A stretch of 64,000 nt of DNA from Pseudomonas sp. ANT_J12 (GCF_008370045.1 NZ_VOBN01000019.1:1-64000); one strand, 5' to 3'. Shown: positions 9,279 through 20,502, numbered from the stretch's first letter. Notes: generated by a model not told the origin, from the letters alone. Translations and numbers: made by a program.

Positions 9279-9882
9279 GTCGAAACTGATCGAGCAGCTC
9301 AAAGCAGTGAGCTTTCCAACCCTCGGCCATTTCCTGGAGGAGGGCTTCGCCGACTCACAACTGCGGGCGATGGTGCCCAATGTGAAAGTGGTCGGTCGCG
9401 CACTGACCCTGAAACTGGTCGGCGCCGATGCCATCGCGGTCAACCAGGCGTTGGCGCTGATCAAACCCGGTGATGTGCTGGTGATCGACACCGGGGGCGA
9501 TTACCGGCACGCCCCGGTTGGCGCGGTGACCAGCTGCGCCGCACGTTGCGCCGGTGCCGTGGGGATTGTGGTGGACGGGGCGGTGACTGATCTGCTGGAA
9601 CTGCGTGAGTCGGGTCTACCGGTGTTCGCTCGCGGCACTAGCTTGTTGACCACCAAGCTGCACGGGCGCGGCGACAGCCAGATCAATCAGCCGATCCAGT
9701 GTGCTGGCGTCACGGTAAACCCCGGGGATCTGGTGCTGGCGGACGATAACGGCGTGCTGTTTCTCGACTGGTCAACGGCGGCTTCTGTCATCGAACAAGC
9801 CTTGGCCTCCGATCGCGCCGAACCGCGCCTGCTTGAGCGATTGCGTTCAGGCGAGCCGGTTGCGCAGGTGTTAAAGGTCTAA
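9271..9882 (+). CDS. RraA-like (HMG/CHA aldolase family) protein
   Basis: A 203-aa protein of the RraA/4-hydroxy-4-methyl-2-oxoglutarate aldolase family. Recognisable parts are FPTLGHFLEEG, VGRALTLKLVG, the GDVLVIDTGGD segment and the VVDGAVTDLLELRESGLPVFARG core. In catalytic members the core normally reads DGAVRD, the Arg-Asp pair that positions pyruvate and metal. Here Arg is Thr while Asp is kept, so aldolase or oxaloacetate decarboxylase activity is uncertain. It is coupled to the ridA-like gene upstream and ends in a 4-nt convergent overlap with the LysR gene. Confidence 0.82.
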   Translation: MDESKLIEQLKAVSFPTLGHFLEEGFADSQLRAMVPNVKVVGRALTLKLVGADAIAVNQALALIKPGDVLVIDTGGDYRHAPVGAVTSCAARCAGAVGIVVDGAVTDLLELRESGLPVFARGTSLLTTKLHGRGDSQINQPIQCAGVTVNPGDLVLADDNGVLFLDWSTAASVIEQALASDRAEPRLLERLRSGEPVAQVLKV

Positions 9883-10811
9883 GCCGTCAAGCACGCCTGC
9901 AAGCTCTCGATAAACAGTGTCTCCGCGCGGCTCATGCGCTGCTCGCGATTCCACAACAAATGAATGTCCACATCGGCAATCCCTTCGTGGGGCGGCAGGC
10001 GCCAGAGCAATCCGGCGTCGACGTCCGCCGCCACCACGTGCTCGGGCAGACAGCCGATGCCGAACCCGGCGATCACCAGTCGCCGGACTTCTTCCAGGCT
10101 CGGTGACGACGCCACAATGCGTCCGCTGAAACCCTGCTGATCACGAAAAATCGTCAGCGGCGACAGCATGCCGCCAATCTGATCGCTGGTGAAACTGACG
10201 AAATTCTCCCGCTGCAAATCCCCCTCAGCGACGTTCTGCTGGCCGAATAATGCATGGTGCTTGCCACAGAAAAACGCATAGCGCTGACGCAGGAACAGTC
10301 GCTGTTCCAGGCGTGGTTGTGGCCGACGATTGAGACTCAAACCGAGGGTCGCGGTTTTCTCCTGCAAAGCGCTGACGATGTCGGAACTGCGCATCACGTC
10401 CACTTCCAGATCCACCCGTGGGTGCTGGCGGTGAAAGTCGGCGAGGAAGTCATCGAAACGCTCAGAGAAGATCCGACTGATGATCAGCAACCGCACCTTG
10501 CCGATCACTTCGTCGGCCGGTTGCTCCAGCACGCTGCTGACTTGCGACATCTGCCCATAGATTTCCCCGGCCAGTTCGAAGATCTGCTCGCCGACCTCGG
10601 TCAGGGCAAATCGCGGTCCGCGCCGGGCGATCAGTTGTCGGCCCAGTTGTTCTTCCAGCCGCTTCAAGGCCTGGCTCACCGCCGGTTGCGTCAGGTGCAG
10701 GCGCGCGGCGGCGCGGCTGATGCTCAGCTCCTGGCCGATGACCCGAAAGGTGCGCAGCAGGTTCCAGTCGAGGCGGTCGTTGAGCAGGCGTTGCACGTCG
10801 CGTTCGGCCAT
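9879..10811 (-). CDS. LysR-family transcriptional regulator (paralogue)
   Basis: A 310-aa LTTR with an N-terminal HTH (SRAAARLHLTQPAVSQALKRLEEQLG) and an effector-binding domain (GFGIGCLPEHVVAADV). It is alignable end to end with the LysR at 3303-4262, including the NDRLDWNLLRT lead-in, so the pair arose by duplication. It is divergent from the MHS transporter at 10974 and probably controls 10974-13537. Confidence 0.9.
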   Translation of the reverse strand: MAERDVQRLLNDRLDWNLLRTFRVIGQELSISRAAARLHLTQPAVSQALKRLEEQLGRQLIARRGPRFALTEVGEQIFELAGEIYGQMSQVSSVLEQPADEVIGKVRLLIISRIFSERFDDFLADFHRQHPRVDLEVDVMRSSDIVSALQEKTATLGLSLNRRPQPRLEQRLFLRQRYAFFCGKHHALFGQQNVAEGDLQRENFVSFTSDQIGGMLSPLTIFRDQQGFSGRIVASSPSLEEVRRLVIAGFGIGCLPEHVVAADVDAGLLWRLPPHEGIADVDIHLLWNREQRMSRAETLFIESLQACLTA

Positions 10812-10973
10812 GGTAGTTCTCGATTATAAGCTGGAGTAATAGTCCGCATAATAAATAGAAAATTGACTAATCATAGCCCCGAGACGATAAATCACCCCCA
10901 GACAGGCGCCGCCAGAGTGCCTTGATGCATCCGATTTCCTCCTGCCAAAAAAACAATCAAAGGAGCCCGACCC
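10812..10973. promoter_or_regulatory. Divergent LysR/MHS promoter region (second copy)
   Basis: This AT-rich intergenic region between LysR and transporter carries GAAAATTGACTAATC at 10858-10872, identical to 4308-4322. It also contains ATTATAAGCTGGAGTAAT, a loose T-N11-A type LTTR site. The downstream gene has AAAGGAG about 10 nt before its ATG. Confidence 0.5.
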
Positions 10974-12284
10974 ATGAAGCCCCAAGCTTCGTCCCAACCG
11001 CGCCGTGCGGCAGCCGCAGCCTTCATCGGCACCATGATCGAGTGGTATGACTTTTACATCTACGCCACCGCCGCCGCCCTGGTGTTCGGTGCGCTGTTCT
11101 TCCCCTCCGACGACAAACTGTTCAGCACCATGGCCGCGTTCGGCACCTTCGCCGTGGGCTTTTTTGCGCGACCGTTGGGCGGGATTATCTTTGGCCATAT
11201 CGGCGACCGCATCGGGCGCAAGAAGTCGCTGATCATCACCTTGCTGATGATGGGTGTGGTCACGGTGTGCATCGGTTTGCTGCCGACTTACGCGCAAATC
11301 GGCGTTGCGGCGCCGGTGCTGTTGATTCTGTTGCGCATCGTCCAGGGCATCGCTGTCGGCGGCGAGTGGGGCGGGGCGGTGTTGATGGCCGGCGAGCATG
11401 CGCCCAAGGGCCGGCGCAACTTCTTCGCTTCCTTTGCACAACTGGGCAGCCCGGCGGGTTTGATCTTGTCGTTGCTGGCCTTCAGTGCAGTCACTCGCTT
11501 GCCGGAAGAAGACTTGATGAGTTGGGGCTGGCGCCTACCGTTCCTCGCCAGTTCGCTGTTGTTGCTGGTGGGTTTGGCGATTCGACTCGGTGTGAATGAA
11601 TCGCCGGAATTCCTCGCCAGCCGCGAACTGGCCAGCAAAAGCACACGCAAGGAGCAGGCGCCAGTGATGGAAGTGCTGCGTACCGCGTGGCGCCCATTGC
11701 TGCTGTGCATCGGCGCCAACACCCTCGGGATCGCCGGGGTGTATTTCACCAACACTTTCATGATCGCCTACACCACCCAGCAACTTGAGTTGCCGCGCTC
11801 GCTGATCCTCGAGTGCCTGTTTGTGGTGGCGATTATTCAGTTCTGCATTCAGCCATTGGCGGCTTGGGTCGCCGAGAAAATCGGTGCGACGCGTTTCCTG
11901 TGCCTGATGTCGCTGCTGGCGATGGCCTCACCGTACCCGATGTTCGTGCTGGTCAGCTCGGCCCAACCGTCGCTGATCATCCTCGGCATCGCCCTGGCGG
12001 TGGTGTGCATGGCCTCGTTCTACGCGGTGATCGCCGGTTACGTCAGCGGCATGTTCGAGACCCGCGTGCGCTACACCGCGATCTCCCTGGCTTATCAGAT
12101 TTGCGGTGCGCTGGCCGGTGGCCTGACGCCGCTGATCGGCACGCTGCTGGCGCACAAATTCGCCGGCCAATGGTGGCCGCTGGCGGTGTTCTACAGCCTG
12201 ATCGCCGCCACTTCGCTGATCTGCGTCTTGTCCCTTGCTCGCCGCCATGCCAGTGCTGAACGTATCGAATTGGCCAACGCTTAA
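10974..12284 (+). CDS. MHS-family major facilitator transporter (paralogue)
   Basis: A 436-aa MHS symporter, close to the one at 4419 over its whole length (AAAAAFIGTMIEWYDFYIYATAAALVF; GHIGDRIGRKKSL; GIAVGGEWGGAVLMAGEHAP). It is transcribed with the M20 hydrolase 23 nt downstream. By context it should import an N-carbamoyl or ureido compound, or another acid handled by that hydrolase; this is inference. Confidence 0.9.
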   Translation: MKPQASSQPRRAAAAAFIGTMIEWYDFYIYATAAALVFGALFFPSDDKLFSTMAAFGTFAVGFFARPLGGIIFGHIGDRIGRKKSLIITLLMMGVVTVCIGLLPTYAQIGVAAPVLLILLRIVQGIAVGGEWGGAVLMAGEHAPKGRRNFFASFAQLGSPAGLILSLLAFSAVTRLPEEDLMSWGWRLPFLASSLLLLVGLAIRLGVNESPEFLASRELASKSTRKEQAPVMEVLRTAWRPLLLCIGANTLGIAGVYFTNTFMIAYTTQQLELPRSLILECLFVVAIIQFCIQPLAAWVAEKIGATRFLCLMSLLAMASPYPMFVLVSSAQPSLIILGIALAVVCMASFYAVIAGYVSGMFETRVRYTAISLAYQICGALAGGLTPLIGTLLAHKFAGQWWPLAVFYSLIAATSLICVLSLARRHASAERIELANA

Positions 12285-12307
12285 TCCCGATTTTCGAGGA
12301 GTTACTT

Positions 12308-13537
12308 ATGTTGAAGATTAATGGTGAACGCCTGTGGGCGAGCCTGATGGCCATGGCCGAAATCGGCGCCACGGCGCGAGGTGGCAGTTGCCGGTTGGCC
12401 CTCAGTGATGAAGACAAGGCTGGCCGCGAACTCTTCGCCCACTGGTGTCGCGAAGCCGGCATGACACTGAGCGTGGACGCCATCGGCAACCTGTTCGCCC
12501 GCCGCGAAGGCACCGACCCGGACGCTGCGCCGGTGATGATGGGCAGTCACCTCGACACCCAGCCTGAAGGTGGCCGCTTCGATGGCGTCTACGGTGTATT
12601 GGCTGGTCTGGAAGTGGTGCGTTGCCTAAACGATCTGGGCATTCAGACCCGCAAACCGCTGGAAGTCGCGGTGTGGACCAACGAAGAAGGTGCACGCTTC
12701 ACCCCGGCGATGTTCGGCTCGGCGGTGTTCACCGGGATCATGAAACTGGACGCGGCGCTGGCAGTGCGTGACATCGATGGCATCAGCGTTGCCGAAGCCC
12801 TGCAACGCACCGGTTATGCCGGCGAGCGTCCGTTGGGTGGCGCGGTGGATGCGTATTTTGAAGCGCATATCGAGCAAGGGCCGATCCTTGAAGACAACGC
12901 CAAGAGCATCGGCGTGGTCACGGGCGGCCAGGCGATTCGCTGGCTCGACGTGCGGGTCGAAGGCATGGCCGCCCACGCTGGCACCACGCCGATGCCATTA
13001 CGCAAGGATGCCCTGTACGGCGTGGCGCGGATGATCCAGGCCATCGAGGTTCTGGCTGCCGATTTCGCCCCAGAAGGCCTGACCACGGTGGGCGAGTTGA
13101 GCATTAACAAATCTTCGCGCAACACCATTCCGGGGTTGGTGAATTTCACGGTTGATCTGCGCCATCACCGGGACGAAGCCATCGAGGCGATGGAGCAGCA
13201 AGTCCGCGCGCGACTCCAGGCGATTGCCGAGGGTCGCGGGTTGAACCTGACGATCACGCCGCACTGGATCAGCCCGGCGACACCCTTCGATGCCGAGTGC
13301 GTGGCGGCGGTGCAGCACGCGGTGGATGCCCTGGGCTACGCTCAGCAATCGATTGTCAGTGGTGCCGGGCACGACGCGATTCACCTGGCGCGGTACTGCC
13401 CGACAGCGATGGTGTTTATCCCGTGCGTGGGTGGGTTGAGCCATAACGAAGCCGAGGATGTGTTGCCCGAGGATGTGCGCCAGGGCACCGACGTGCTGCT
13501 CAACGCCGTGCTGGCCCGCGCCGAAAGAACTGAATAA
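12308..13537 (+). CDS. M20 zinc hydrolase (N-carbamoyl-L-amino acid hydrolase / allantoate amidohydrolase type)
   Basis: A 409-aa M20-family amidase of the HyuC/AllC/beta-ureidopropionase group. Metal-ligand motifs are seen at MGSHLDTQPEGGRFDGVYG, WTNEEGARF and EAHIEQGP. The late segment SGAGHDAIHLA, with its His, and PCVGGLSHNEAE complete the family pattern. An inserted dimerisation domain is expected from residue about 210 to 320. It hydrolyses an N-carbamoyl (ureido) amide to an amino acid, CO2 and ammonia. GAGG lies 8 nt before the ATG. It is coupled to the upstream transporter, so import and cleavage of one substrate is likely. Confidence 0.88.
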   Translation: MLKINGERLWASLMAMAEIGATARGGSCRLALSDEDKAGRELFAHWCREAGMTLSVDAIGNLFARREGTDPDAAPVMMGSHLDTQPEGGRFDGVYGVLAGLEVVRCLNDLGIQTRKPLEVAVWTNEEGARFTPAMFGSAVFTGIMKLDAALAVRDIDGISVAEALQRTGYAGERPLGGAVDAYFEAHIEQGPILEDNAKSIGVVTGGQAIRWLDVRVEGMAAHAGTTPMPLRKDALYGVARMIQAIEVLAADFAPEGLTTVGELSINKSSRNTIPGLVNFTVDLRHHRDEAIEAMEQQVRARLQAIAEGRGLNLTITPHWISPATPFDAECVAAVQHAVDALGYAQQSIVSGAGHDAIHLARYCPTAMVFIPCVGGLSHNEAEDVLPEDVRQGTDVLLNAVLARAERTE

Positions 13538-13545
13538 CCCACAAC

Positions 13546-13644
13546 CCCTGTAGGAGCGAGGCTTGCCCGCGAAGACGGTGTGTCAGTCAACATAGATGTT
13601 GAATGTGCTGACGCCTTCGCGGGCAAGCCTCGCTCCTACAGGGG
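13546..13644. repeat. REPIN (inverted REP pair)
   Basis: Two REP arms in inverted orientation, CCCCTGTAGGAGCGAGGC.. and ..GCCTCGCTCCTACAGGGG, each extending to CCCGCGAAG/CTTCGCGGG, flank about 40 nt. The same repeat family recurs at 14727, 27978, 30661, 31008 and 31243. Confidence 0.9.
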
Positions 13645-13677
13645 AGCGCGCTCCGTTTCAGAACAGGAATTTATCCC

Positions 13678-14703
13678 ATGCGCAGTTTTTTCCACCCCGA
13701 ACAATTGCTCCATCACCCACGCAGCTACTACTCCCGCGGGCAGATGCGCACGCCGCAGGAAGTCCCGGAGCGTGTGCAACGTCTGGTGCAGGCCTCGCAT
13801 TCCCTGGGTTTCAACGTCGAGCAACCGACCGACGCCGGACTCGCGCCATTACTGGCGGTCCACGGCGCGCCGTATTTGACGTTCCTCAAGGAAGCCCATC
13901 AACGCTGGAAGGAAATCCCCGAAGATTGGGGCGATGAAGTGATGTCGAACATCTTCGTCCGCGAGCCCAATGCCCTGCGCGGGATTCTCGCCCAAGCCGC
14001 TCGTTATCTGGCCGATGGCAGTTGCCCGGTGGGCGAGCAGACCTGGCGCTCGGCTTATTGGTCGGCGCAAAGCGCAATTGCGGGCGCCCAGGCTTTACTC
14101 GATGGCGAGCCGGCGGCGTATGCACTTTGCCGTCCGCCAGGTCACCATGCGCGGGCAGAAGCGGCCGGTGGTTTCTGCTACCTCAACAACGCGGCCGTAG
14201 CGGCGCAGGTCTTGCGCGCAGGGTTCGAGCGGGTGGCGGTGCTCGATACCGACATGCATCACGGTCAGGGCATTCAAGAGATTTTCTACGACCGCGACGA
14301 CGTGCTGTACGTCTCGGTGCATGGCGATCCGACCAATTTCTATCCGGGCGTGGCCGGGTTTGCCGATGAGCGTGGCGTTGGCGCAGGGGAGGGGTTCAAC
14401 CTGAATCTGCCGATGGCCCATGGCGCCAGTGAAGCGGATTTCCTCGGACAACTTGAGGCGGCGTTGGCGGCGGTGAAGGATTTCGGCGCCGAGGTGTTGG
14501 TGTTGTCCCTGGGTTTCGATATTTTTGAGCTCGATCCGCAGAGCAAAGTGGCGGTCACCCGGGAAGGGTTTGCGCAGTTGGGGGAGCGGATTCGTAGCCT
14601 GGGGTTGCCGTGTTTGATTGTGCAGGAGGGTGGGTATCACCTGGAGAGTCTTGAGGACAATGCGCGGGCGTTTTTTGTGAATGCCGAGGTGTGGCAACTC
14701 TGA
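13678..14703 (+). CDS. Histone deacetylase-like / acetylpolyamine amidohydrolase family protein
   Basis: A 341-aa class II HDAC-fold amidohydrolase. The zinc and charge-relay motifs are clear: RPPGHHARAEAAGGFCYLNN, then LDTDMHHGQGIQEIFYDRDDV with Asp/His zinc ligands, then SLGFDIFELDP and the VQEGGYH loop. Bacterial relatives remove acetyl groups from acetylpolyamines or other N-acetyl amines. It follows the M20 hydrolase with only a REPIN between, so it may be part of the same amide-degradation set. Length and motifs are intact. Confidence 0.88.
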   Translation: MRSFFHPEQLLHHPRSYYSRGQMRTPQEVPERVQRLVQASHSLGFNVEQPTDAGLAPLLAVHGAPYLTFLKEAHQRWKEIPEDWGDEVMSNIFVREPNALRGILAQAARYLADGSCPVGEQTWRSAYWSAQSAIAGAQALLDGEPAAYALCRPPGHHARAEAAGGFCYLNNAAVAAQVLRAGFERVAVLDTDMHHGQGIQEIFYDRDDVLYVSVHGDPTNFYPGVAGFADERGVGAGEGFNLNLPMAHGASEADFLGQLEAALAAVKDFGAEVLVLSLGFDIFELDPQSKVAVTREGFAQLGERIRSLGLPCLIVQEGGYHLESLEDNARAFFVNAEVWQL

Positions 14704-14726
14704 GGTGTGAGGTGTCCAGAAGGCCG

Positions 14727-14796
14727 CCTTCGCGGGCAAGCCTCGCTCCTACAGGTGATCACATTCCCCTGTAGGAACAAGGCTTGCCCGCGAAGA
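14727..14796. repeat. REPIN
   Basis: CCTTCGCGGGCAAGCCTCGC and its imperfect inverted partner GGCTTGCCCGCGAAG flank a short spacer. It lies just after the HDAC-like gene and may act as its 3' end. Confidence 0.88.
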
Positions 14797-14926
14797 ACGC
14801 TAACGCGGTCCCCCAGATGCAACACAAACGCCCTACGGCACTTGCCATCGCCCTGACGTTAACGTAAAGATTGACGCCACGGCGCTGATCTCAAAAAGCG
14901 CAAAGCGGACCGCTGCGGAGCGCTTG

Positions 14927-16830
<1,904 letters not shown>

Positions 16831-16831
<1 letters not shown>

Positions 16832-18549
16832 TGCAGCGCCTGATCGTGCGGCTGATCGACAGCCGCGACCCGCAAGCCCTGCAAGCGGCGCTGCGCTGGC
16901 TCTACAGTTTTGTGCGGCCCCATCGGCTGGCGATTGCCGGGTTGCTCGGGTTGTCAGTCTGCGCTTCGTTGCTGGTGCTGGTGCAACCTTGGCTGACCAA
17001 GTTGCTGATCGATGATGGCCTGCTGGGGCGCAACTTCCCGATGCTGGTGCTGATTGCCGGTTTGATGATCGTCGCCGGTTTGCTTGGCACCGCGCTGTCG
17101 GGGATCAACCGTTACCTGCACACGCGGCTCTCCGGGCGGATTCTGTTTGCCCTGCGTGATGACTTGTATCGGCACTTGCAGACCTTGTCACCGAGCTTCT
17201 ATGGCCAGCGGCGCATCGGCGATTTGATGTCGCGCCTGGATGGCGACGTCGCGGAGATCCAGCGCTTTGCCGTGGACTCGCTGTTTTCGGCGGTATCGAG
17301 CGTCATCGGCCTGTTCTTTTCCGTGGCGATGCTGCTGACCTTGTCGTGGAAACTGTCGCTGCTGGCGCTGGTGCTGATCCCCCTCGACGTGCTGTGGCTG
17401 CGCTGGATGCGGCGCAAGGTCGAGCGCGATGTACGGCAGTTGCGCGAGCGTTCGGCGGACATGTCTTCGTTTATGGTCGAGACCTTGCCGGTGATGAAAT
17501 TCATCCAGTCTGCCGGCCAGCAACAGCGCGAAGCGCGACGGCTGGAGACCCTGGGCCAGGGCTATATGAGCCAGTTGCTGCGCCTGCAAGTCACCGAGTT
17601 TTTCACCCAGGCTGTGCCGGGCACTTTGACCTCATTGTCCCGTGCCTGTGCCTTCTTGATCGGCGGTTATTGGGTGGTGCAGGGCACGTGGCAGCTCGGT
17701 GCGCTGATCGCGTTTTCCACTTACCTCGGGATGGCGGTGGGGCCGGTGCAGAGCCTGCTCGGGCTCTACGTGGCGATCCAGCGCATGACCGTCAGCCTCG
17801 GGCGGGTCATGGAGTTGCGCGGCGAAGAACCGACCGTGCTCACCCCGGTCACGCCGCAGCCGATGCCGAGCTCTGGCGAGTTGCGTTTCGACAATGTGCA
17901 TTTCAGTCATCCGGGGCGCCCGAGCACCTTGAGCGGGATCGATGCGCGCATCCCTTACGGCTTGAAAGTCGCCCTGAGCGGCGGCTCTGGCGTGGGTAAA
18001 ACAACCCTGATCGACCTGCTGCAACGGCATCACGATCCACAGTCGGGCCAGGTGCTGCTCGGGGACGTAGACTTGCGGGATCTGGACCTGTTCCAGCTGC
18101 GGCGGCGCATTGCGGTGGTCAGTCAGGACATCGTGCTGTTTCGCGGCAGCCTCGCGGATAACCTGGCCTACGCGGTGCCGGACGCCAGTCGCGACGCCAT
18201 CGCTGAAGTCGCACGGCTGGCGCAACTCGACAGCCTGATCGCATCCTTGCCCGAAGGCCTCGACAGTCCGTTGGGCGAGCGTGGCCAGCAGTTGTCCGGC
18301 GGGCAGAAACAACGGATCGCCATTGCCCGGGCGCTGTTGCAGGACCCGTTGATCCTGGTGCTCGACGAGGCCACTTCGGCGGTGGATGAAGCCACCGAGC
18401 GCGAAGTGATCGAAGCCATCGACCGTTTGTTTGCCGGACGCACGCGCATCCTCATCAGCCATCGCCCTTCGACGTTGGCTGACGCCGATCTGCGCTTTGA
18501 ATTGCTCGACGGCGTGCTCACATCAAAAACGGTGCTGCATGAAGCCTGA
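16831..18549 (+). CDS. qhpF: QhpF, ABC exporter for QHNDH gamma subunit maturation
   Basis: A 572-aa half-transporter with a fused membrane domain (about residues 25-310, six hydrophobic stretches) and ATPase domain. Walker A is GGSGVGKTT, the signature is LSGGQKQRIAIARALL, and Walker B is LILVLDEATSAVDEATE. In the known QHNDH systems QhpF exports the crosslinked gamma subunit to the periplasm. The start ATG shares one base with the regulator's stop; GTG at 16828 is an alternative. Its 3' end overlaps qhpE by 11 nt. Identification rests on its place beside qhpE, qhpG and the QHNDH subunit genes. Confidence 0.85.
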
Positions 18550-19216
18550 ACTGCGGATTGGCGTGGTGGACAGCGGTCACTCGGCGGCGCAGCGGGTGCA
18601 GGTGGTCGCGGGGCGCAGGTTTTCGTTGCTGGAGGATGGATTGGCGCAAGGGGATTTGCGCGACGATCCGCTCGGTCACGGCAGCGCGGTGATCGAGGCG
18701 ATTGGGCGGCGGGCGCCGGCAGCGGTGTTCTGTGTGGCGCAGGTGTTCGACCAGCGTGGCGTGACCAGTGCCTTGCAGATTGCCTCGGCGATTGATTGGC
18801 TGGTGGCGCAGGACGTGCGGCTGATTAATCTGAGCCTCGGATTGCGTCAGGATCGCAGCCTGTTGCGCGAAGCGTGTGCGGCAGCCGTGGCGCGAGGCGT
18901 CTTGCTGTGTGCATCGAGTCCGGCCCAGGGCGAGGGCGTGTTTCCGGCGAAGTATCCGCAGGTGTTGCGGGTGACCGGCGATGCCCGTTGCGCGGAAAAC
19001 GAATGGTCGTGGCTCAACAGCGCCCAGGCGGATTTCGCCGCGTGTGTGCATGGGACGTATCCGGGGCAGTCCGGCGCGAGTCTGGGGTGTGCGGCGTTGA
19101 GCGGGCATATCGCCGGGTTTCTGGTGGTGTATCCCGATGCGAGCAATCAGCAGGTCATCGAATGGTTGCGCGATCACGCCCGTTATCGCGGCCCTGAACG
19201 GCGCTTCGGACCGTGA
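18539..19216 (+). CDS. qhpE: QhpE, subtilisin-like protease removing the gamma-subunit leader
   Basis: A compact 225-aa subtilase-fold protein without a signal peptide, as expected for cytoplasmic cleavage of the QhpC leader. A putative triad is Asp11 (GVVDSGH), His47 (PLGHGSAV) and Ser181 (SGASLGCAALSGH). The segment where subtilisins carry the oxyanion Asn (AAAGN) reads CASSP here. The start is the Met inside the end of qhpF (ATG 18539), which gives the D-box close to the N-terminus; longer readings come from another frame of qhpF. It overlaps qhpG by GTGA. Confidence 0.82.
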   Translation: MKPELRIGVVDSGHSAAQRVQVVAGRRFSLLEDGLAQGDLRDDPLGHGSAVIEAIGRRAPAAVFCVAQVFDQRGVTSALQIASAIDWLVAQDVRLINLSLGLRQDRSLLREACAAAVARGVLLCASSPAQGEGVFPAKYPQVLRVTGDARCAENEWSWLNSAQADFAACVHGTYPGQSGASLGCAALSGHIAGFLVVYPDASNQQVIEWLRDHARYRGPERRFGP

Positions 19217-20502
19217 TTTGTATTCTAGGCGCAGGCCCGGCGGGCGCAGCGGTGGCTTTGGGTTTGCGCCGGCTCGGATACCCGGTGACGCTGGTCAGCG
19301 AATGGCGACGCTTTGCTGCGCTGGAAGGCGTTTCCGTACGGGTGCTGGAGGCGTTGCGTGGCGCGGGTCTGAACCACGCGTTGGCAGACGCGGCGCTGCC
19401 TTCACAACGGCAGGTGTGGTGGAACGGCCAGCAGCACGCGCAGAACATCGAATTTTTACTGGATCGCCCGAGTTTTGATCGCGGCCTGCGCGAGGATTTG
19501 CGTGGGGCTGGGGTCGAGTTGATCGAAGGCCGAGTGCTGACGGTGCAGACCTCAGCGGAGGGGCATCGGGTCGAGATCGAAGGACACGAAGTGCTGGTCG
19601 CGGATTTTCTGGTGGAAGCTCGGGGCCGTTCAACTCCGACCCTCGGTAAAGGCCTGCGCGGCCCGGAGACAGTCAGCCTGCTCAATCGCTGGCAGGCCAC
19701 GGCGGGCGACACCGCCAGCGCCGTGGAAAGCCTTGAGGACGGCTGGGCCTGGATGGCGCGACGGGCCGACGGGCAGTGTTACTGGCAATGGACGGTGGAC
19801 GTGGCCAGCGCTTCGTTACCGGGTAAGGCGATGTTGCTCGAGTACTGTCGCCAGCGGCGCCACGAATCGGCAGTGGCTCGGGCGTTTTTCGGTGATCAGC
19901 CGCAGAACGATCTGCAATTGCACGCCCGTAGCAGCACGGCGATTTTGTCTCCGCAGGTCTGTGGTGATAACTGGATTCGCGTAGGCGACGCAGCGATGGC
20001 GGTGGATCCGTTGTCGGGCAACGGGATTTTCCAGTCCCTGTCCTCCGCGTTGCAGGCGCCGACGGTGATCAACACGTTGTTGCGTAAACCCGAGCGAGCG
20101 GCGTTGGCCCAGCGCTTTCATCAGCAGCGGGTGGAGCAGTTGTTTTTGCGTTTTGCGCGCATTGGCCGGGATTTTTATGCCGATGAGCAGCGCTGGCGGG
20201 AGCAACCGTTCTGGCAGGCGCGGCGCTGTTGGCCGGATGCTGAAGTGGCCCACGCCGAGGCGGATTTTGCCTTGTTGCGAATTGAGCGGGCGCCCGTACT
20301 GCGCGATGGATTTGTGGATGAGGCCGAGGTGGTGATCACGGCGGATCAACCGTTGGGGATCTGGCATGTGCAGGGGGTTGAGCTGGCGCCGTTGGTGCGG
20401 CGGTTGTGGGCTGAACCGGCTGAGCAGGCGTTGGCCGGGTTGACGGTGGAGCAGGGCAGGGTTGTTCGTAGTTGGCTGTTGGCCCAAGGATTCAAACCCT
20501 GA
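19213..20502 (+). CDS. qhpG: QhpG, FAD-dependent monooxygenase for CTQ cofactor formation
   Basis: A 429-aa flavoprotein. The N-terminal dinucleotide motif is ILGAGPAGAAVALGLRRLGY, and the second FAD motif is RVGDAAMAVDPLSGNGIFQS, typical of PHBH/halogenase-like monooxygenases. In QHNDH systems QhpG hydroxylates the gamma-subunit tryptophan that becomes cysteine tryptophylquinone. The GTG start is embedded in the qhpE stop (GTGA). It is the last gene of the regulator-F-E-G operon and is followed directly by an inverted repeat. Confidence 0.85.
   Translation: MICILGAGPAGAAVALGLRRLGYPVTLVSEWRRFAALEGVSVRVLEALRGAGLNHALADAALPSQRQVWWNGQQHAQNIEFLLDRPSFDRGLREDLRGAGVELIEGRVLTVQTSAEGHRVEIEGHEVLVADFLVEARGRSTPTLGKGLRGPETVSLLNRWQATAGDTASAVESLEDGWAWMARRADGQCYWQWTVDVASASLPGKAMLLEYCRQRRHESAVARAFFGDQPQNDLQLHARSSTAILSPQVCGDNWIRVGDAAMAVDPLSGNGIFQSLSSALQAPTVINTLLRKPERAALAQRFHQQRVEQLFLRFARIGRDFYADEQRWREQPFWQARRCWPDAEVAHAEADFALLRIERAPVLRDGFVDEAEVVITADQPLGIWHVQGVELAPLVRRLWAEPAEQALAGLTVEQGRVVRSWLLAQGFKP

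Noticed and set aside
18431..18538. N-terminal extension of qhpE into qhpF
   Set aside because: The extension is out-of-frame qhpF sequence; the Met at 18539 places the catalytic Asp region at the normal distance.
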